A stretch of DNA of 64,000 nucleotides from Bosea sp. NBC_00550. GTDB lineage: Bacteria; Pseudomonadota; Alphaproteobacteria; Rhizobiales; Beijerinckiaceae. The notes beneath the pieces were generated by a model. The model was not told the DNA's origin and did no database searches. It saw only the letters and a program-made list of their open reading frames with translations. Of this stretch, positions 1-8,181 are shown piece by piece. A program made the translations under genes and the position numbers. The DNA lies in contig NZ_CP102772.1 of assembly GCF_026020075.1 (NCBI RefSeq), forward strand, positions 3,384,501 to 3,448,500, in the 5' to 3' direction. How positions within the stretch are numbered: position 1 is the first letter of the stretch; the number at the start of each line of letters is the position of its first letter.

Positions 1-209
1 GACATATCTGTTTCCGTTCGAATCCTGGCATCGCTCATGCCAGGCAGGCGCTGTGAGAGCATCCGAACGGCGCAATTCCATCGCTCTTGCAGGCATTGGC
101 AACCTCTTCCGTTACAGGCTTCAACGGGGGAGCAGGTAGCGGAGTTCCATGCCACGACAGCGAGGTTTTCAGTCAGGGCGAGCGGCCGGAAAGGGCCGGC
201 TATAGCATC
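1..209. other. Non-coding left edge with a small hairpin
   Basis: I see no convincing gene here. An 8-bp perfect inverted repeat (24-31 with 37-44, 5-nt loop) forms a hairpin without a T-run on either side. A second short GC hairpin at about 184-200 lies just past the stop of the minus-strand ankyrin gene and could slow polymerase, but it also lacks a T-run. Confidence 0.4.
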
Positions 210-902
210 TCAGCGCCGCGGCGCCGTTTCCAGCAGCTCGGCCATCGCCACATACCCACGAGCCCTGGCATGCTGCAGCGGCGTGATGCCCTGGCGGTCC
301 GCGATCGTGCGATCGGCGCCAGCCGCGAGCAGAGCGCGGGCCGCCTCGACATGTCGTAGCCCGCCATCGCCGAGAACCACGGCTTCCATGAGAGCGGTCC
401 AGCCGAGATTGTTGACATGGTCGAGCGGCGCCCCGGCTTCGATCAGCTCCCTGACGACACCATCATGGCCGAGATGGGCGGCCGCGATCAGAGCCGTGCC
501 GTCATAGCGGCTGGTGATCAGCTTGGCCGAAGCGCCGGTTGCCAGCAGCGCCTTCACCACGGGCACGTCGTCGCGCACCGCGGCGATCGTCACCGCATCA
601 TAGCGCTGATCGTCGAGGAGTCCGGGCTTTGCGCCGATGGCGATCAGGAGACGAGCCGCCTCCCCATGCCCCTGAAAGGCCGCGACATGAAGCGGCGTTC
701 GGCCATTGCCGTCGCGCGCATCGAGATTGTCGCCCGCCACGGCCAGCCGGCGGATGGTCGCGACATCGCCAGCCGCAGCTGCCGCATGCAGGCCGCGATA
801 GGCGGCGAGCTCGGTAGCGCTGGGCGGCGTCTGCGCCATGGCCGGAGCCACACACACGGCGGCCGCGAAGATCAGGGCGGCCAGCAATCTTCGCGTCATC
901 AT
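210..902 (-). CDS. Secreted/periplasmic ankyrin-repeat protein
   Basis: This 230-residue protein has a Sec signal peptide (about residues 1-24, RR then a hydrophobic core, cleavage after AMA). About six ankyrin units follow (roughly 35-63, 64-97, 98-130, 132-164, 165-201 and 203-226), with the typical G-TPLHVAA and LL-AGAD elements. It is probably a periplasmic protein-binding scaffold. In Pseudomonas a periplasmic ankyrin protein (AnkB) supports catalase, so a role in oxidative stress is possible. It lies 69 bp downstream of the HbpS-like gene on the same strand and may be the last gene of the kinase-regulator-HbpS group. The partner protein cannot be read from the sequence. Confidence 0.88.
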   Translation of the reverse strand: MMTRRLLAALIFAAAVCVAPAMAQTPPSATELAAYRGLHAAAAAGDVATIRRLAVAGDNLDARDGNGRTPLHVAAFQGHGEAARLLIAIGAKPGLLDDQRYDAVTIAAVRDDVPVVKALLATGASAKLITSRYDGTALIAAAHLGHDGVVRELIEAGAPLDHVNNLGWTALMEAVVLGDGGLRHVEAARALLAAGADRTIADRQGITPLQHARARGYVAMAELLETAPRR

Positions 903-971
903 GATGCTCCTCGAACGGCGACGCAGGCGGCCGCGATGGCGGCCACCTGCCCTGTTATGAGCCAGCCCGGT

Positions 972-1460
972 TCAGCGAAGCTTGGCCTTCACCTTCTCGA
1001 TGCCGGCATTGGCGCATTCCTCGTCGAGATGACCGCCCGGCGCGCCGCCGACGCCGACCGCACCGACCACCTCGTCGCCGACCTTGACCGGTACGCCGCC
1101 GGCAAGCAGCAGGAAGCCCTCGATCGAGGCGAGATGGCGTGCGGCCGGGTTTTTCTCGGCGCCGTCGGCGATGGCGCTGGTGACGTTGCGGGCCGAGGCC
1201 GCGGTGAAGGCCTTGTCACGGCTCGCCGCGACCGTATGCGGGCCGGCACGGTCGGCGCGCAACACGGCGCGGACCACGCCGGCGCGGTCGACGACCGTGG
1301 CGGTGACGTTGAAGTTCTTGGTAGCGCAGGCCTCGACCGTCGCCTGTGCGATCTCCTGCGCGATGCCGAGCGGAATGTTGCGCTCCTGCAGGACCTGGGC
1401 GCCGGCAATGGCGGGGACAAGCGCGAGCGCCGCAGCGGCGGCAAAAAGGATCCTGGACAT
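972..1460 (-). CDS. Secreted HbpS/GlcG-type heme-binding protein (DUF336)
   Basis: This 162-residue protein has a clear signal peptide (MSRILF then an Ala/Leu core ending AGAQ). The rest is a single HbpS/GlcG (DUF336) domain: a V-DRAGV segment, a DKAFTAASA segment and the glycine-rich VGAVGVGGAPGGHLDEECANAGI tail characteristic of the family (described in parts). I chose the ATG at 1460 because it starts the signal peptide; an upstream in-frame start at 1511 would bury it. Family members bind heme or cobalamin, and Streptomyces HbpS signals to a two-component sensor. The gene lies 138 bp downstream of a response regulator and its kinase on the same strand, which suggests a similar link here (inference). 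Confidence 0.9.
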   Translation of the reverse strand: MSRILFAAAAALALVPAIAGAQVLQERNIPLGIAQEIAQATVEACATKNFNVTATVVDRAGVVRAVLRADRAGPHTVAASRDKAFTAASARNVTSAIADGAEKNPAARHLASIEGFLLLAGGVPVKVGDEVVGAVGVGGAPGGHLDEECANAGIEKVKAKLR

Positions 1461-1598
1461 GGTCTCTCCGGTGCGGGGCATGGGGCGAGCTCTGAGCTCG
1501 ACAGGGGCCAAGCTACCGGGCGGCGTGGCGAAAAAGGATCGGTGCGGTGCCGGAGGGGGCTCCGTAGTCCTACGCAGAAAGGGCCTGGACGAGCGTCC

Positions 1599-2204
1599 CT
1601 ACCCGTCGAGCGCGAAGCGAACCATCTCCGCCACGGAACCGGCTCCCAGCTTCTCGGCGATGTTGGCGCGGTGGGTCTCGACCGTGCGCGGCGAGAGTTC
1701 CAGCGCGCGGGCGATCTCCTTGGTCGAAAGCCCCTCGGCGACGAGGTCGAGGATCTCGCGTTCGCGCTGGGTCAGCTTCGCGAGGCGCGCATCGCGCCCG
1801 GCACGCGCAGCCTGCGTGCGGCCGCGTTCGTCCAGCAGCGCGAAGCCGGCCTCGATCGCCTCGAGCAGGACCTGTTCGTCGATCGGCTTGGTCAGGAAAT
1901 CGACTGCGCCGGCCTTGAAGGCCCGCCGGCAGGCGGCGACATCGCCGTGGCCGGTGATGATGATGGTCGGCATCTGTCCCGCCTCGGCAGCCATGCGCTC
2001 GAGCAGTTGCAGGCCGGATGTTCCGGGCATGCGGATATCCGCGACGAGGCAACCGTCATGACGCGGGTTCGGCCGCTCCAGGAAGGCCTGGACACTGGCG
2101 AAGGGCTTCGCCGCAAAACCCATCGTGCGCAGCAGGAGCGCGAGAGCATCCCGGACATCGACATCGTCATCGATCAGGTAGACCGTGCGGGCAGCGGGCT
2201 TCAT
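1599..2204 (-). CDS. FixJ/LuxR-type response regulator
   Basis: This 201-residue protein has a receiver domain (about 6-122) with the acidic pocket IDDD at 11-14, phosphoacceptor Asp56 in VADIRMP, Thr84 in IIITGHGD and Lys106 in FLTKP. A LuxR-type helix-turn-helix follows (about 140-200, with LTQREREILDLVAEGLSTKEIA and the recognition segment SPRTVETHR). This is the FixJ architecture. Its start overlaps the stop of the upstream histidine kinase gene by 4 bp (ATGA), so the two are translationally coupled and form a cognate pair. Possible targets are the adjacent HbpS-like gene or the divergent amino acid transporter, neither shown by sequence. Confidence 0.95.
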   Translation of the reverse strand: MKPAARTVYLIDDDVDVRDALALLLRTMGFAAKPFASVQAFLERPNPRHDGCLVADIRMPGTSGLQLLERMAAEAGQMPTIIITGHGDVAACRRAFKAGAVDFLTKPIDEQVLLEAIEAGFALLDERGRTQAARAGRDARLAKLTQREREILDLVAEGLSTKEIARALELSPRTVETHRANIAEKLGAGSVAEMVRFALDG

Positions 2205-3754
2205 TCGGCCGCGATCCCCTGCCCGGCGGCAAGAGCCGGGAAACGCACCGTGAAGACGGCGCCACGGCCGGGATCGCTCCGCGCGGCGATGCGTCCGCCC
2301 GCCGCCTCGACCAGGCGCTCGCAGAGCGGCAGCCCCAGCCCCATGCCGCTGCTCTTGGTCGTGAAGAACGGCTCGAACAGCCGCGCCAAATCGGCCTCGG
2401 CGATACCCGGGCCGCTATCGCTGACGGAGATCTCGACCTCGCCGCCGGAAACACGCGTCGCAAGGACGACTTCCCGCTTCGCGCCAGGGCTGTTCTCGAT
2501 GGCCTCGGCGGCGTTGCGGACGAGGTTGTGCACCACCTGCTCGATCGAGACGCGGTCGACCCGCGCCAAAGGCACCGAGGCACTCAGCTCAAGCGTGAGC
2601 GTGATCCCGCGTTCCTGCAGATCACGCTGCGTCAGCTCGACGACATTGCGCACGATCCGGTTGAGATCGTTCGGCTGGGGCTGCGGGTCGCGGCGCGTGA
2701 CATAGGCCCGCAGGCGCTCGAGGATGTCGCCGGCACGCCGGGCGTGCCGCACATTCGCATCGAGAACGCCGGTCAACTCCTCGGATGTCGCCAGTCCCGA
2801 ACGCGCCAGGCGCAAGCCCGCCTGGCTCTGGCTCAGGATGGCGGTCAGCGGCTGAGTGATCTCATGGGCGATGCCGGACGCCATCTCGCCGACGGTATTC
2901 ACCCGCATGGCATGGGCCAGTCGCGCCTCCTGCTGATGCAGGCGCATCGCTTCGCGCGCCCGCTGGCCGGCACGCCGTTCACGCAGCATCGCGAGCAACA
3001 GGAACACGGCCAGCCAGGACGCCAGCGGCCAGCCGATCAGCAAGCCCGGCGGCAGGATCTCGGCGATCTTCGGTTGCCGCGCCCATGTCAGGACCAGCGG
3101 CTGGGACCGGCTGCTCAGGGCCTTCTCGAAGGCGAATTTCGGGATCGGAATCTTTTGCGGCACCAGCAGTCCCTGCTCGACGATCGCCGTGCCGGACGCA
3201 TCGCGCAAGGTGAGGAAGGCGTCACCGGGCAATCCGCCCTCCGGCTCGGTCAGGAGCCGGGCGTCGATAACGAGCACCAGCGCGCGCGGCCCTGATCCGC
3301 TGTCCGGAACGCGCTTGACCAAGGCGTAGAACGGCGTGCCCGCGGCACTGGCGAGCGTCGCCGCCTGACCCGGCACCAGTTCGCCGATTCGTGCAGACAG
3401 CGCAGACAGGTCGAAATCCCCGAGACTTCCCGGCGCTCGACCGGTCGAGACATCCGGAGAGATTCCCGGCCCGATCAATTCGACCGCCACGATGCGGGGA
3501 TAGAAGCGCTGCATCGCCTCGATGACGGCCCGGAAGGTGCCGGACTCCGCCGTCGAGCTCGCCAGCACCGCCGCGAGGCTCGTCAAATGCGCGTCATGCT
3601 GTTCGACTCGCTGCGAGATGACGCGGTGCAGCGTCGTCCCTTCCCGCTGGACGGCCTCGCGCGCCCGCATGATCTCGACGCCGGCTCCCACCCCCAGGCC
3701 GGCGAGCGCGAGGGGAACCCACAGCATCAGGAATGGGACAAGTCGGGGCTTCAA
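2201..3754 (-). CDS. Membrane sensor histidine kinase (FixL/DctB-like)
   Basis: This 517-residue kinase has an N-terminal membrane segment (about 6-26), a periplasmic sensor of about 210 residues, a second membrane segment (about 237-257), then cytoplasmic HisKA and HATPase domains. The phosphoacceptor is His297 in GEMASGIAHEITQPL, a form typical of the FixL/DctB group. The N box is NLVRNAAEAI (Asn414), the G1 box DSGPGI, and the lid FEPFFTTK followed by GMGLGL. All catalytic motifs are present. It is the first gene of a coupled pair with the FixJ-type regulator and is divergent from the aapJ-like gene across 188 bp. The ligand is unknown. A secreted HbpS-like protein encoded downstream is a candidate accessory sensor. 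Confidence 0.95.
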   Translation of the reverse strand: MKPRLVPFLMLWVPLALAGLGVGAGVEIMRAREAVQREGTTLHRVISQRVEQHDAHLTSLAAVLASSTAESGTFRAVIEAMQRFYPRIVAVELIGPGISPDVSTGRAPGSLGDFDLSALSARIGELVPGQAATLASAAGTPFYALVKRVPDSGSGPRALVLVIDARLLTEPEGGLPGDAFLTLRDASGTAIVEQGLLVPQKIPIPKFAFEKALSSRSQPLVLTWARQPKIAEILPPGLLIGWPLASWLAVFLLLAMLRERRAGQRAREAMRLHQQEARLAHAMRVNTVGEMASGIAHEITQPLTAILSQSQAGLRLARSGLATSEELTGVLDANVRHARRAGDILERLRAYVTRRDPQPQPNDLNRIVRNVVELTQRDLQERGITLTLELSASVPLARVDRVSIEQVVHNLVRNAAEAIENSPGAKREVVLATRVSGGEVEISVSDSGPGIAEADLARLFEPFFTTKSSGMGLGLPLCERLVEAAGGRIAARSDPGRGAVFTVRFPALAAGQGIAAE

Positions 3755-3942
3755 GGGGTGCGATCCGGTTCGAGCCCAGCCTATCGCGCCCGGTCGGCGG
3801 CGTCACTGCATCACGCGCCCGTCATCTCGGTGGCGAGCGGCGGCTGGCGTCGAGAGCGCGGAAAGGCCCTTGCCGCGGCAATCCCGCCTCAATAGGCTCG
3901 CTTATGACGCGCCGACGACAGGCGTGCACAAGGGGAAAGCCT
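3755..3942. promoter_or_regulatory. Divergent promoter region between kinase and aapJ-like gene
   Basis: This 188-bp gap separates the minus-strand kinase operon from the plus-strand transporter, so it must carry promoters for both. A purine-rich ribosome binding site (AGGGGAAA, 3931-3938) precedes the transporter start at 3943. I could not identify convincing -35/-10 pairs or a clear operator. Confidence 0.5.
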
Positions 3943-4974
3943 ATGCCAAAGATGTTCTGCAAGCTGGCCGCGCTCGGTCTCGCCGCGGCCGCTTTTTCAG
4001 TGTTTGCCGCTCCGGCCTCGGCGCAGGCGACGCTCGATGCCGTCAAGAAGCGCGGCAAGGTTCTCTGCGGCGTTTCCCCGACTTCGGCGGGCTTCTCCTA
4101 CGCCGACGACAAGGGCGTCCGTCAGGGCTTCGATAGCGACGTCTGCCGCGCCGTCTCCTCCGCCGTCTTCGGCGCGCCGGACAAGGTCGAGTTCGTTCCG
4201 CTCAACACCAATATCCGCTTCCAGGGCCTGCAATCCGGCGAAGTCGACCTGCTGTCGCGCCAGACGACGATGACCTTCTCGCGCGACACCTCGCTCGGGC
4301 TCGATTTCGCGCCGATCGTCTTCTACGACGGCCAGGGCCTGATGGTTTCGACCAAGCTCGGCGTGAAGAGCGCCGGAGAGCTGTCTCAGGCGGCGATCTG
4401 CCTGCTGCCGGGCACGACGACGCTGCAGAACCTCGAGGACTACTTCAAGCCGCGGAACATCAAATACGAGGCGGTCGTCTTCGAGGACAACAACGAGTGG
4501 CGCAACGCCTTCTTCTCCGGCCGCTGCGACGTCATCACCTCGGACCGCTCCGACCTCGCCTCGGTGCGGGCCGTGGCCAATGACCCCAAGCAGTTCGTCA
4601 TCCTGCCGGAGACGATCTCGAAGGAGCCGCTCGCCCCCGTCGTCCGCCAGAACGACAGCAACTGGCGCGACATCGTCTCCTGGACCGTCAACGCCCTGAT
4701 CGCGGCCGAGGAGTACGGCGTCAACAAGGGCAATATCGACGAGCAGCTGAAGAGCAAGGACCCCGAGGTCCAGCGCCTGCTCGGCGTCACCGGCGATCTC
4801 GGCAAGATGCTCAACCTTGACGTCAAATGGGCCTACAACGCGATCAAGCAGAACGGCAATTACGGCGAGATCTTCGAGCGCAGCCTGGGCGAGAAGACCG
4901 CGCTTGGTCTCAGCCGCGGCCCGAACCAGCTCTGGAACAAGGGCGGTCTGATCTACTCGCCGCCTTTCCGGTGA
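3943..4974 (+). CDS. aapJ: Polar amino acid ABC transporter substrate-binding protein (AapJ-like)
   Basis: This is a periplasmic solute-binding protein of 343 residues, the size of rhizobial AapJ. The signal peptide is about 1-28 (ends APASAQ), followed by TLDAVKKRGKVLCGVS, typical of the AapJ/BztA branch of SBP_bac_3. LDFAPIVFYDGQGLMV and NKGNIDEQLKSKDPEVQRLLG (described as motifs) also match this branch. I chose the ATG at 3943 because it has the ribosome site AGGGGAAA 4-11 bases upstream and starts the signal peptide. The two following genes are matching permeases. The substrate is probably a broad range of L-amino acids, by analogy with Aap of Rhizobium leguminosarum. Confidence 0.93.
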   Translation: MPKMFCKLAALGLAAAAFSVFAAPASAQATLDAVKKRGKVLCGVSPTSAGFSYADDKGVRQGFDSDVCRAVSSAVFGAPDKVEFVPLNTNIRFQGLQSGEVDLLSRQTTMTFSRDTSLGLDFAPIVFYDGQGLMVSTKLGVKSAGELSQAAICLLPGTTTLQNLEDYFKPRNIKYEAVVFEDNNEWRNAFFSGRCDVITSDRSDLASVRAVANDPKQFVILPETISKEPLAPVVRQNDSNWRDIVSWTVNALIAAEEYGVNKGNIDEQLKSKDPEVQRLLGVTGDLGKMLNLDVKWAYNAIKQNGNYGEIFERSLGEKTALGLSRGPNQLWNKGGLIYSPPFR

Positions 4975-5011
4975 TCCCGGCCGACGTGCGTTCCCTCGAT
5001 TGACCTGAAAC

Positions 5012-5036
5012 CACCGGCCGCGCCATGCGGCCGGTG
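5012..5036 (+). other. Intercistronic hairpin between aapJ and aapQ-like genes
   Basis: This is a perfect 10-bp inverted repeat (5012-5021 with 5027-5036) and a 5-nt loop, with no T-run after it. It sits 38 bp past the binding-protein stop. Such hairpins usually protect the upstream mRNA from 3' exonucleases and let the binding protein exceed its permeases in amount. Similar hairpins occur in the two Dpp-type operons of this window. Confidence 0.75.
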
Positions 5037-5059
5037 CGTCTCCAGCACGGAACAGCCCG

Positions 5060-6232
5060 ATGGCCTCATCAACCTCCAGCCCGGTGCGGCTGCTCTACGA
5101 TGTGCGCGTGCGCGCCATCCTCTATCAGGTCGTGGCGGTCGCCCTCGTCGTCGGCGTCGGCTTCTATCTGTTCGGCACCGTCTCGCGGAAGCTCGCGGAC
5201 CAGAACATCGCGACCGGCTTCGACTATCTGTCGCGGCCGGCCGGCTTCGTCATCAGCCAATCCTTCATCCGCTACGAATCCAGCGACACCTATGCCCGCG
5301 CCCTGCTCGTCGGGCTGCTCAACACCGTCTGGGTCTCGATCTTCGCCGTGATGCTGTCGAGCGTGCTCGGCCTGATCGTCGGCATCGCGCGATTGTCGCG
5401 CAATCCGCTGCTGTCCTTCCTCGCCCTGATCTATGTCGAGGCCCTGCGCAACGTTCCGCTGCTGCTCTATCTCTTCCTCTGGTACGCGCTCATCGTCGCG
5501 GTCTTCCCGCCGGTGCGGGAAGCCTGGCAGATCCTGCCCGACGTCTTTCTCAGCAATGGCGGCCTGATCGTTCCCTCTCTGCAATGGTCGTCCGCGCATA
5601 GCGGCGTGCTGGCATCGGCGGTCCTCGGCATCGTGCTGGCCTTCGTCGTCGCCTCCGCCTTGCGGCGACGGCGGGTCGCCTCCGGTCAAGCCCGCCCGGC
5701 CTGGCCCTTCGTCATGCTCGCGCTGCTCGGGCCGCCGCTCCTCGCCATCCTGCTGCTGCAACCCGATCTCGTGGTGAACTGGCCGGAGAGGGGCCGCTTC
5801 CGCATCACCGGCGGCGTGCAGGTCACGCCGGAATTCACGGCGCTTCTGGTCGGGCTAGGACTGTCCGCCTCGGCCGGCGTCGCCGAGATCGTCCGGGCCG
5901 GCATCCTCTCGGTCGGGCGCGGACAATGGGAAGCCGCGCGCGCCGTCGGATTGCACGATCGCCAGACGATGCGCCTCGTCGTGCTGCCGCAGGCGTTGCG
6001 CGTGATCGTGCCGCCGCTGACTAGCTCCTATCTCTCGACCTTCAAGAACTCATCGCTCGCCATCGCGATCGGCTACCCCGATCTGGTGATGGTCTCGAAC
6101 ACCACCATGAACCAGACCGGGCAGGCCATCGAGGGCATCGCCATCTTCATGCTGGTCTATCTCGGCATGTCGATCACGATCTCGCTCTTCATGAACTGGT
6201 ACAACGCCCGCGTCGCGTTGGTGGAGCGCTGA
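5060..6232 (+). CDS. aapQ: Amino acid ABC transporter permease (AapQ-like)
   Basis: This 390-residue inner-membrane permease has a membrane helix near residues 25-45, a large insert in the middle as in AapQ/BztB, and the conserved EAA loop near the C terminus (GQWEAARAVGLHDRQTMRLVVLPQALRVIVPP, read as a motif). It ends with helices after KNSSLAIAIGYPDL. The length suits AapQ (about 400 residues). It lies 85 bp after the binding protein and 1 bp before the second permease, so the three form one operon. Confidence 0.93.
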   Translation: MASSTSSPVRLLYDVRVRAILYQVVAVALVVGVGFYLFGTVSRKLADQNIATGFDYLSRPAGFVISQSFIRYESSDTYARALLVGLLNTVWVSIFAVMLSSVLGLIVGIARLSRNPLLSFLALIYVEALRNVPLLLYLFLWYALIVAVFPPVREAWQILPDVFLSNGGLIVPSLQWSSAHSGVLASAVLGIVLAFVVASALRRRRVASGQARPAWPFVMLALLGPPLLAILLLQPDLVVNWPERGRFRITGGVQVTPEFTALLVGLGLSASAGVAEIVRAGILSVGRGQWEAARAVGLHDRQTMRLVVLPQALRVIVPPLTSSYLSTFKNSSLAIAIGYPDLVMVSNTTMNQTGQAIEGIAIFMLVYLGMSITISLFMNWYNARVALVER

Positions 6233-6233
6233 G

Positions 6234-7352
6234 ATGGCCGATCTGACCAACACGGCGATGCTCGGCATCGAGCGGCCGGACCGTCCTTCGCAGGGGCGCC
6301 GGTGGCTCTCGGGGCTGAAGCCCTATGTCGGCTCGCCGCTCAACGCCGTCATCACCTTCGCCTGCCTGTGGCTGATCTATCGGCTGGTCACCGGCGTCTG
6401 GGACTGGCTCGTCACCCGCGCGGTCTTGGAAGGAGGGCCGCAGGCCTGCAAGGCCGGCAACGGCGCATGCTGGCCCTTCCTGGCAGCCAAGCTGCGCTTC
6501 ATGATCTTCGGCTTCTATCCCTATGAGGAGCATTGGCGGCCGGCCCTGGCGCTGGTCCTGTTCCTCGCCGTGATGATCGTGTCGATGATCCCGCGCTTCT
6601 GGTCGAGAAACCTGCTCTGGCTCTGGCTCGCGGTCGTGCTCGGCTGCGGCGTCCTGATGTATGGCGGCGTCTTCGGCCTGCCGATCGTCACCACCACAAG
6701 CTGGGGCGGCCTGCCGCTCTCCTTCATGCTCTCCTCGGTCGGCCTCGCCTTCGGCTTCGTGCTCGGCGTCCTGCTGGCGCTGGCGCGCAGCTCGAAGCTG
6801 CCGGCGATCCAGGTCATCGCCGTCATCTTCATCGAGATGGTGCGCGGCGTGCCGCTGGTCTCGATCCTGTTCATGGCCTCGGTGATGCTGCCGCTGTTCA
6901 TGCCGGACGGCGTGACCATCGACAAATTGCTGCGGGCGCAGGTCGCGATCATCATCTTCGCCGGCGCCTATATCGCCGAGACGGTCCGCGGCGGGCTGCA
7001 GGCGGTGCCGAAGGGCCAGCACGAGGCCGCCGCCTCGCTCGGCCTCGGCTACTGGCTGTCGATGCGCAAGATCGTGCTGCCGCAGGCGCTGAAGATCGTC
7101 ATCCCGCCGCTGGTCAACATCTTCATCGGCTTCTTCCAGGACACGACGCTGGTCACCATCATCGGCCTGCTCGACTTCCTGGATACGGTGCGCGCCTCGC
7201 TGCGCGACCCGAACTGGCAGGGCATCGCCGTGATGGAAGGCTATGTCTTCGCCGCGCTCGTCTATGCCCTGTTCAGCTACAGCATGGGCTCCTATAGCCG
7301 CTTCATCGAGCGGCGCCTCAAGACGGACCACAGCCATGGCCGGAGCGGCTGA
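6234..7352 (+). CDS. aapM: Amino acid ABC transporter permease (AapM-like)
   Basis: This is the second permease of the importer, 372 residues, close to AapM (about 384). It has several hydrophobic helices, TVRGGLQAVPKGQHEAAASLGL as the start of the EAA loop, then KIVLPQALKIVIPPLVN, and ends in a C-terminal helix followed by a basic tail. It begins one base after the aapQ-like stop. No ATPase gene (aapP) follows. The next gene is an unrelated DUF374 protein after a 121-bp gap, so the ATP-binding subunit must be encoded elsewhere. Confidence 0.93.
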   Translation: MADLTNTAMLGIERPDRPSQGRRWLSGLKPYVGSPLNAVITFACLWLIYRLVTGVWDWLVTRAVLEGGPQACKAGNGACWPFLAAKLRFMIFGFYPYEEHWRPALALVLFLAVMIVSMIPRFWSRNLLWLWLAVVLGCGVLMYGGVFGLPIVTTTSWGGLPLSFMLSSVGLAFGFVLGVLLALARSSKLPAIQVIAVIFIEMVRGVPLVSILFMASVMLPLFMPDGVTIDKLLRAQVAIIIFAGAYIAETVRGGLQAVPKGQHEAAASLGLGYWLSMRKIVLPQALKIVIPPLVNIFIGFFQDTTLVTIIGLLDFLDTVRASLRDPNWQGIAVMEGYVFAALVYALFSYSMGSYSRFIERRLKTDHSHGRSG

Positions 7353-7473
7353 CGCGGTCGATACCGCGCTCCAGCCCTGATTTCGCACGAAAGCGGCCTG
7401 CTGCCCTGCAGCCGCGCAATGTTCCAGCAAGCCGTGAAGCCGACCACTCCGGGTGATTCACCATGGAGATCGG

Positions 7474-8160
7474 ATGATGCGTCCCAGCTCAGGCCAGTCC
7501 GCGGCGCTCGCCGGCCGCGCGCTGCATGCCTATATCGACCTCGTGCAGCGAACCACCCGGTTCAAGCCGGAGATCCCCGGCGCCCGCCCCTGGGAGCGCA
7601 GCCGCGAGCCCTTCATCGCGCTGACCTGGCACGGCCAGCAGATGCTGAGCCTCGCCGCGCTGCAGGGGGCCTCGCAGGTAGCCGTCCTGGCCTCCCTGCA
7701 TTTCGACGGCGCGGTCGTCGCCTCGGTCGTCGAACGGGCAGGTTTCCGGACCATCCGCGGCTCGGGGACGCAGAGCCGCCCCAAGATCCAGCTCAAGCGC
7801 GCCGTTCCCGCCTTCTTCGAGATGCGCGATGCTCTGCGCGATGGAACCAGCGTCATGCTGACGGCCGATGTTCCCAAGGTCTCGCGCATCGCCGGCAAGG
7901 GGGCGGTGCAGCTCGCCCGCGCCTCCGGCAGGCCGATCTATCTCTTCGCCGCCGTCACCAGCGCCCGCTTCGATCTAGACAACTGGGATCGGGCCAGCAT
8001 CGCCCTGCCTTTCGGGCGCGGCTGCGTCCTGTGGTCGGAGCCGCTCTACGTCCGCAAGGGCGCTGACGATCGCGAGGTCGGGCTGATCGCGATGGACATC
8101 TCGGCGCGCCTCGACGATCTCCATGCCACCGCCTACCGGTCCCTCGAGCGGGGGCGCTAG
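7474..8160 (+). CDS. DUF374 family protein, putative lysophospholipid acyltransferase-like
   Basis: This 228-residue protein shows the DUF374 pattern: FIALTWHGQQ, a segment SLHFDGAVVASVVERAGF, RTIRGSGTQSRPK, the DGTSVMLTADVPK block in place of the usual ITPDGPRGP, and KGAVQLARASGRPIYLFA. DUF374 belongs to the LPLAT/PlsC superfamily and is linked to lipid acylation, including lipid A or lipoproteins in some bacteria. No membrane helix is obvious. I chose the ATG at 7474 because GGAG lies 5 bases upstream; ATG 7477 or GTG 7453 are alternatives. The substitution in the usual DGPRG motif makes acyltransferase activity uncertain. Confidence 0.8.
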   Translation: MMRPSSGQSAALAGRALHAYIDLVQRTTRFKPEIPGARPWERSREPFIALTWHGQQMLSLAALQGASQVAVLASLHFDGAVVASVVERAGFRTIRGSGTQSRPKIQLKRAVPAFFEMRDALRDGTSVMLTADVPKVSRIAGKGAVQLARASGRPIYLFAAVTSARFDLDNWDRASIALPFGRGCVLWSEPLYVRKGADDREVGLIAMDISARLDDLHATAYRSLERGR

Positions 8161-8181
8161 ACGTGCTTCTCTCCTGGCATC

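Noticed and set aside
1..30. GTTCGAATC motif resembling a tRNA T-loop at the window edge
   Set aside because: The bases on either side do not form the five-pair T stem (only one or two pairs), and no acceptor end follows.
417..2705. 762-residue plus-strand open frame
   Set aside because: It is antisense to the ankyrin, HbpS, regulator and kinase genes, is rich in Arg/Gly/Asp without domain pattern, and arises from GC-rich codon bias of the real genes.
6189..7430. 413-residue minus-strand open frame opposite the AapM-like gene
   Set aside because: Low-complexity His/Asp/Gln/Arg composition, antisense to a clear permease gene.
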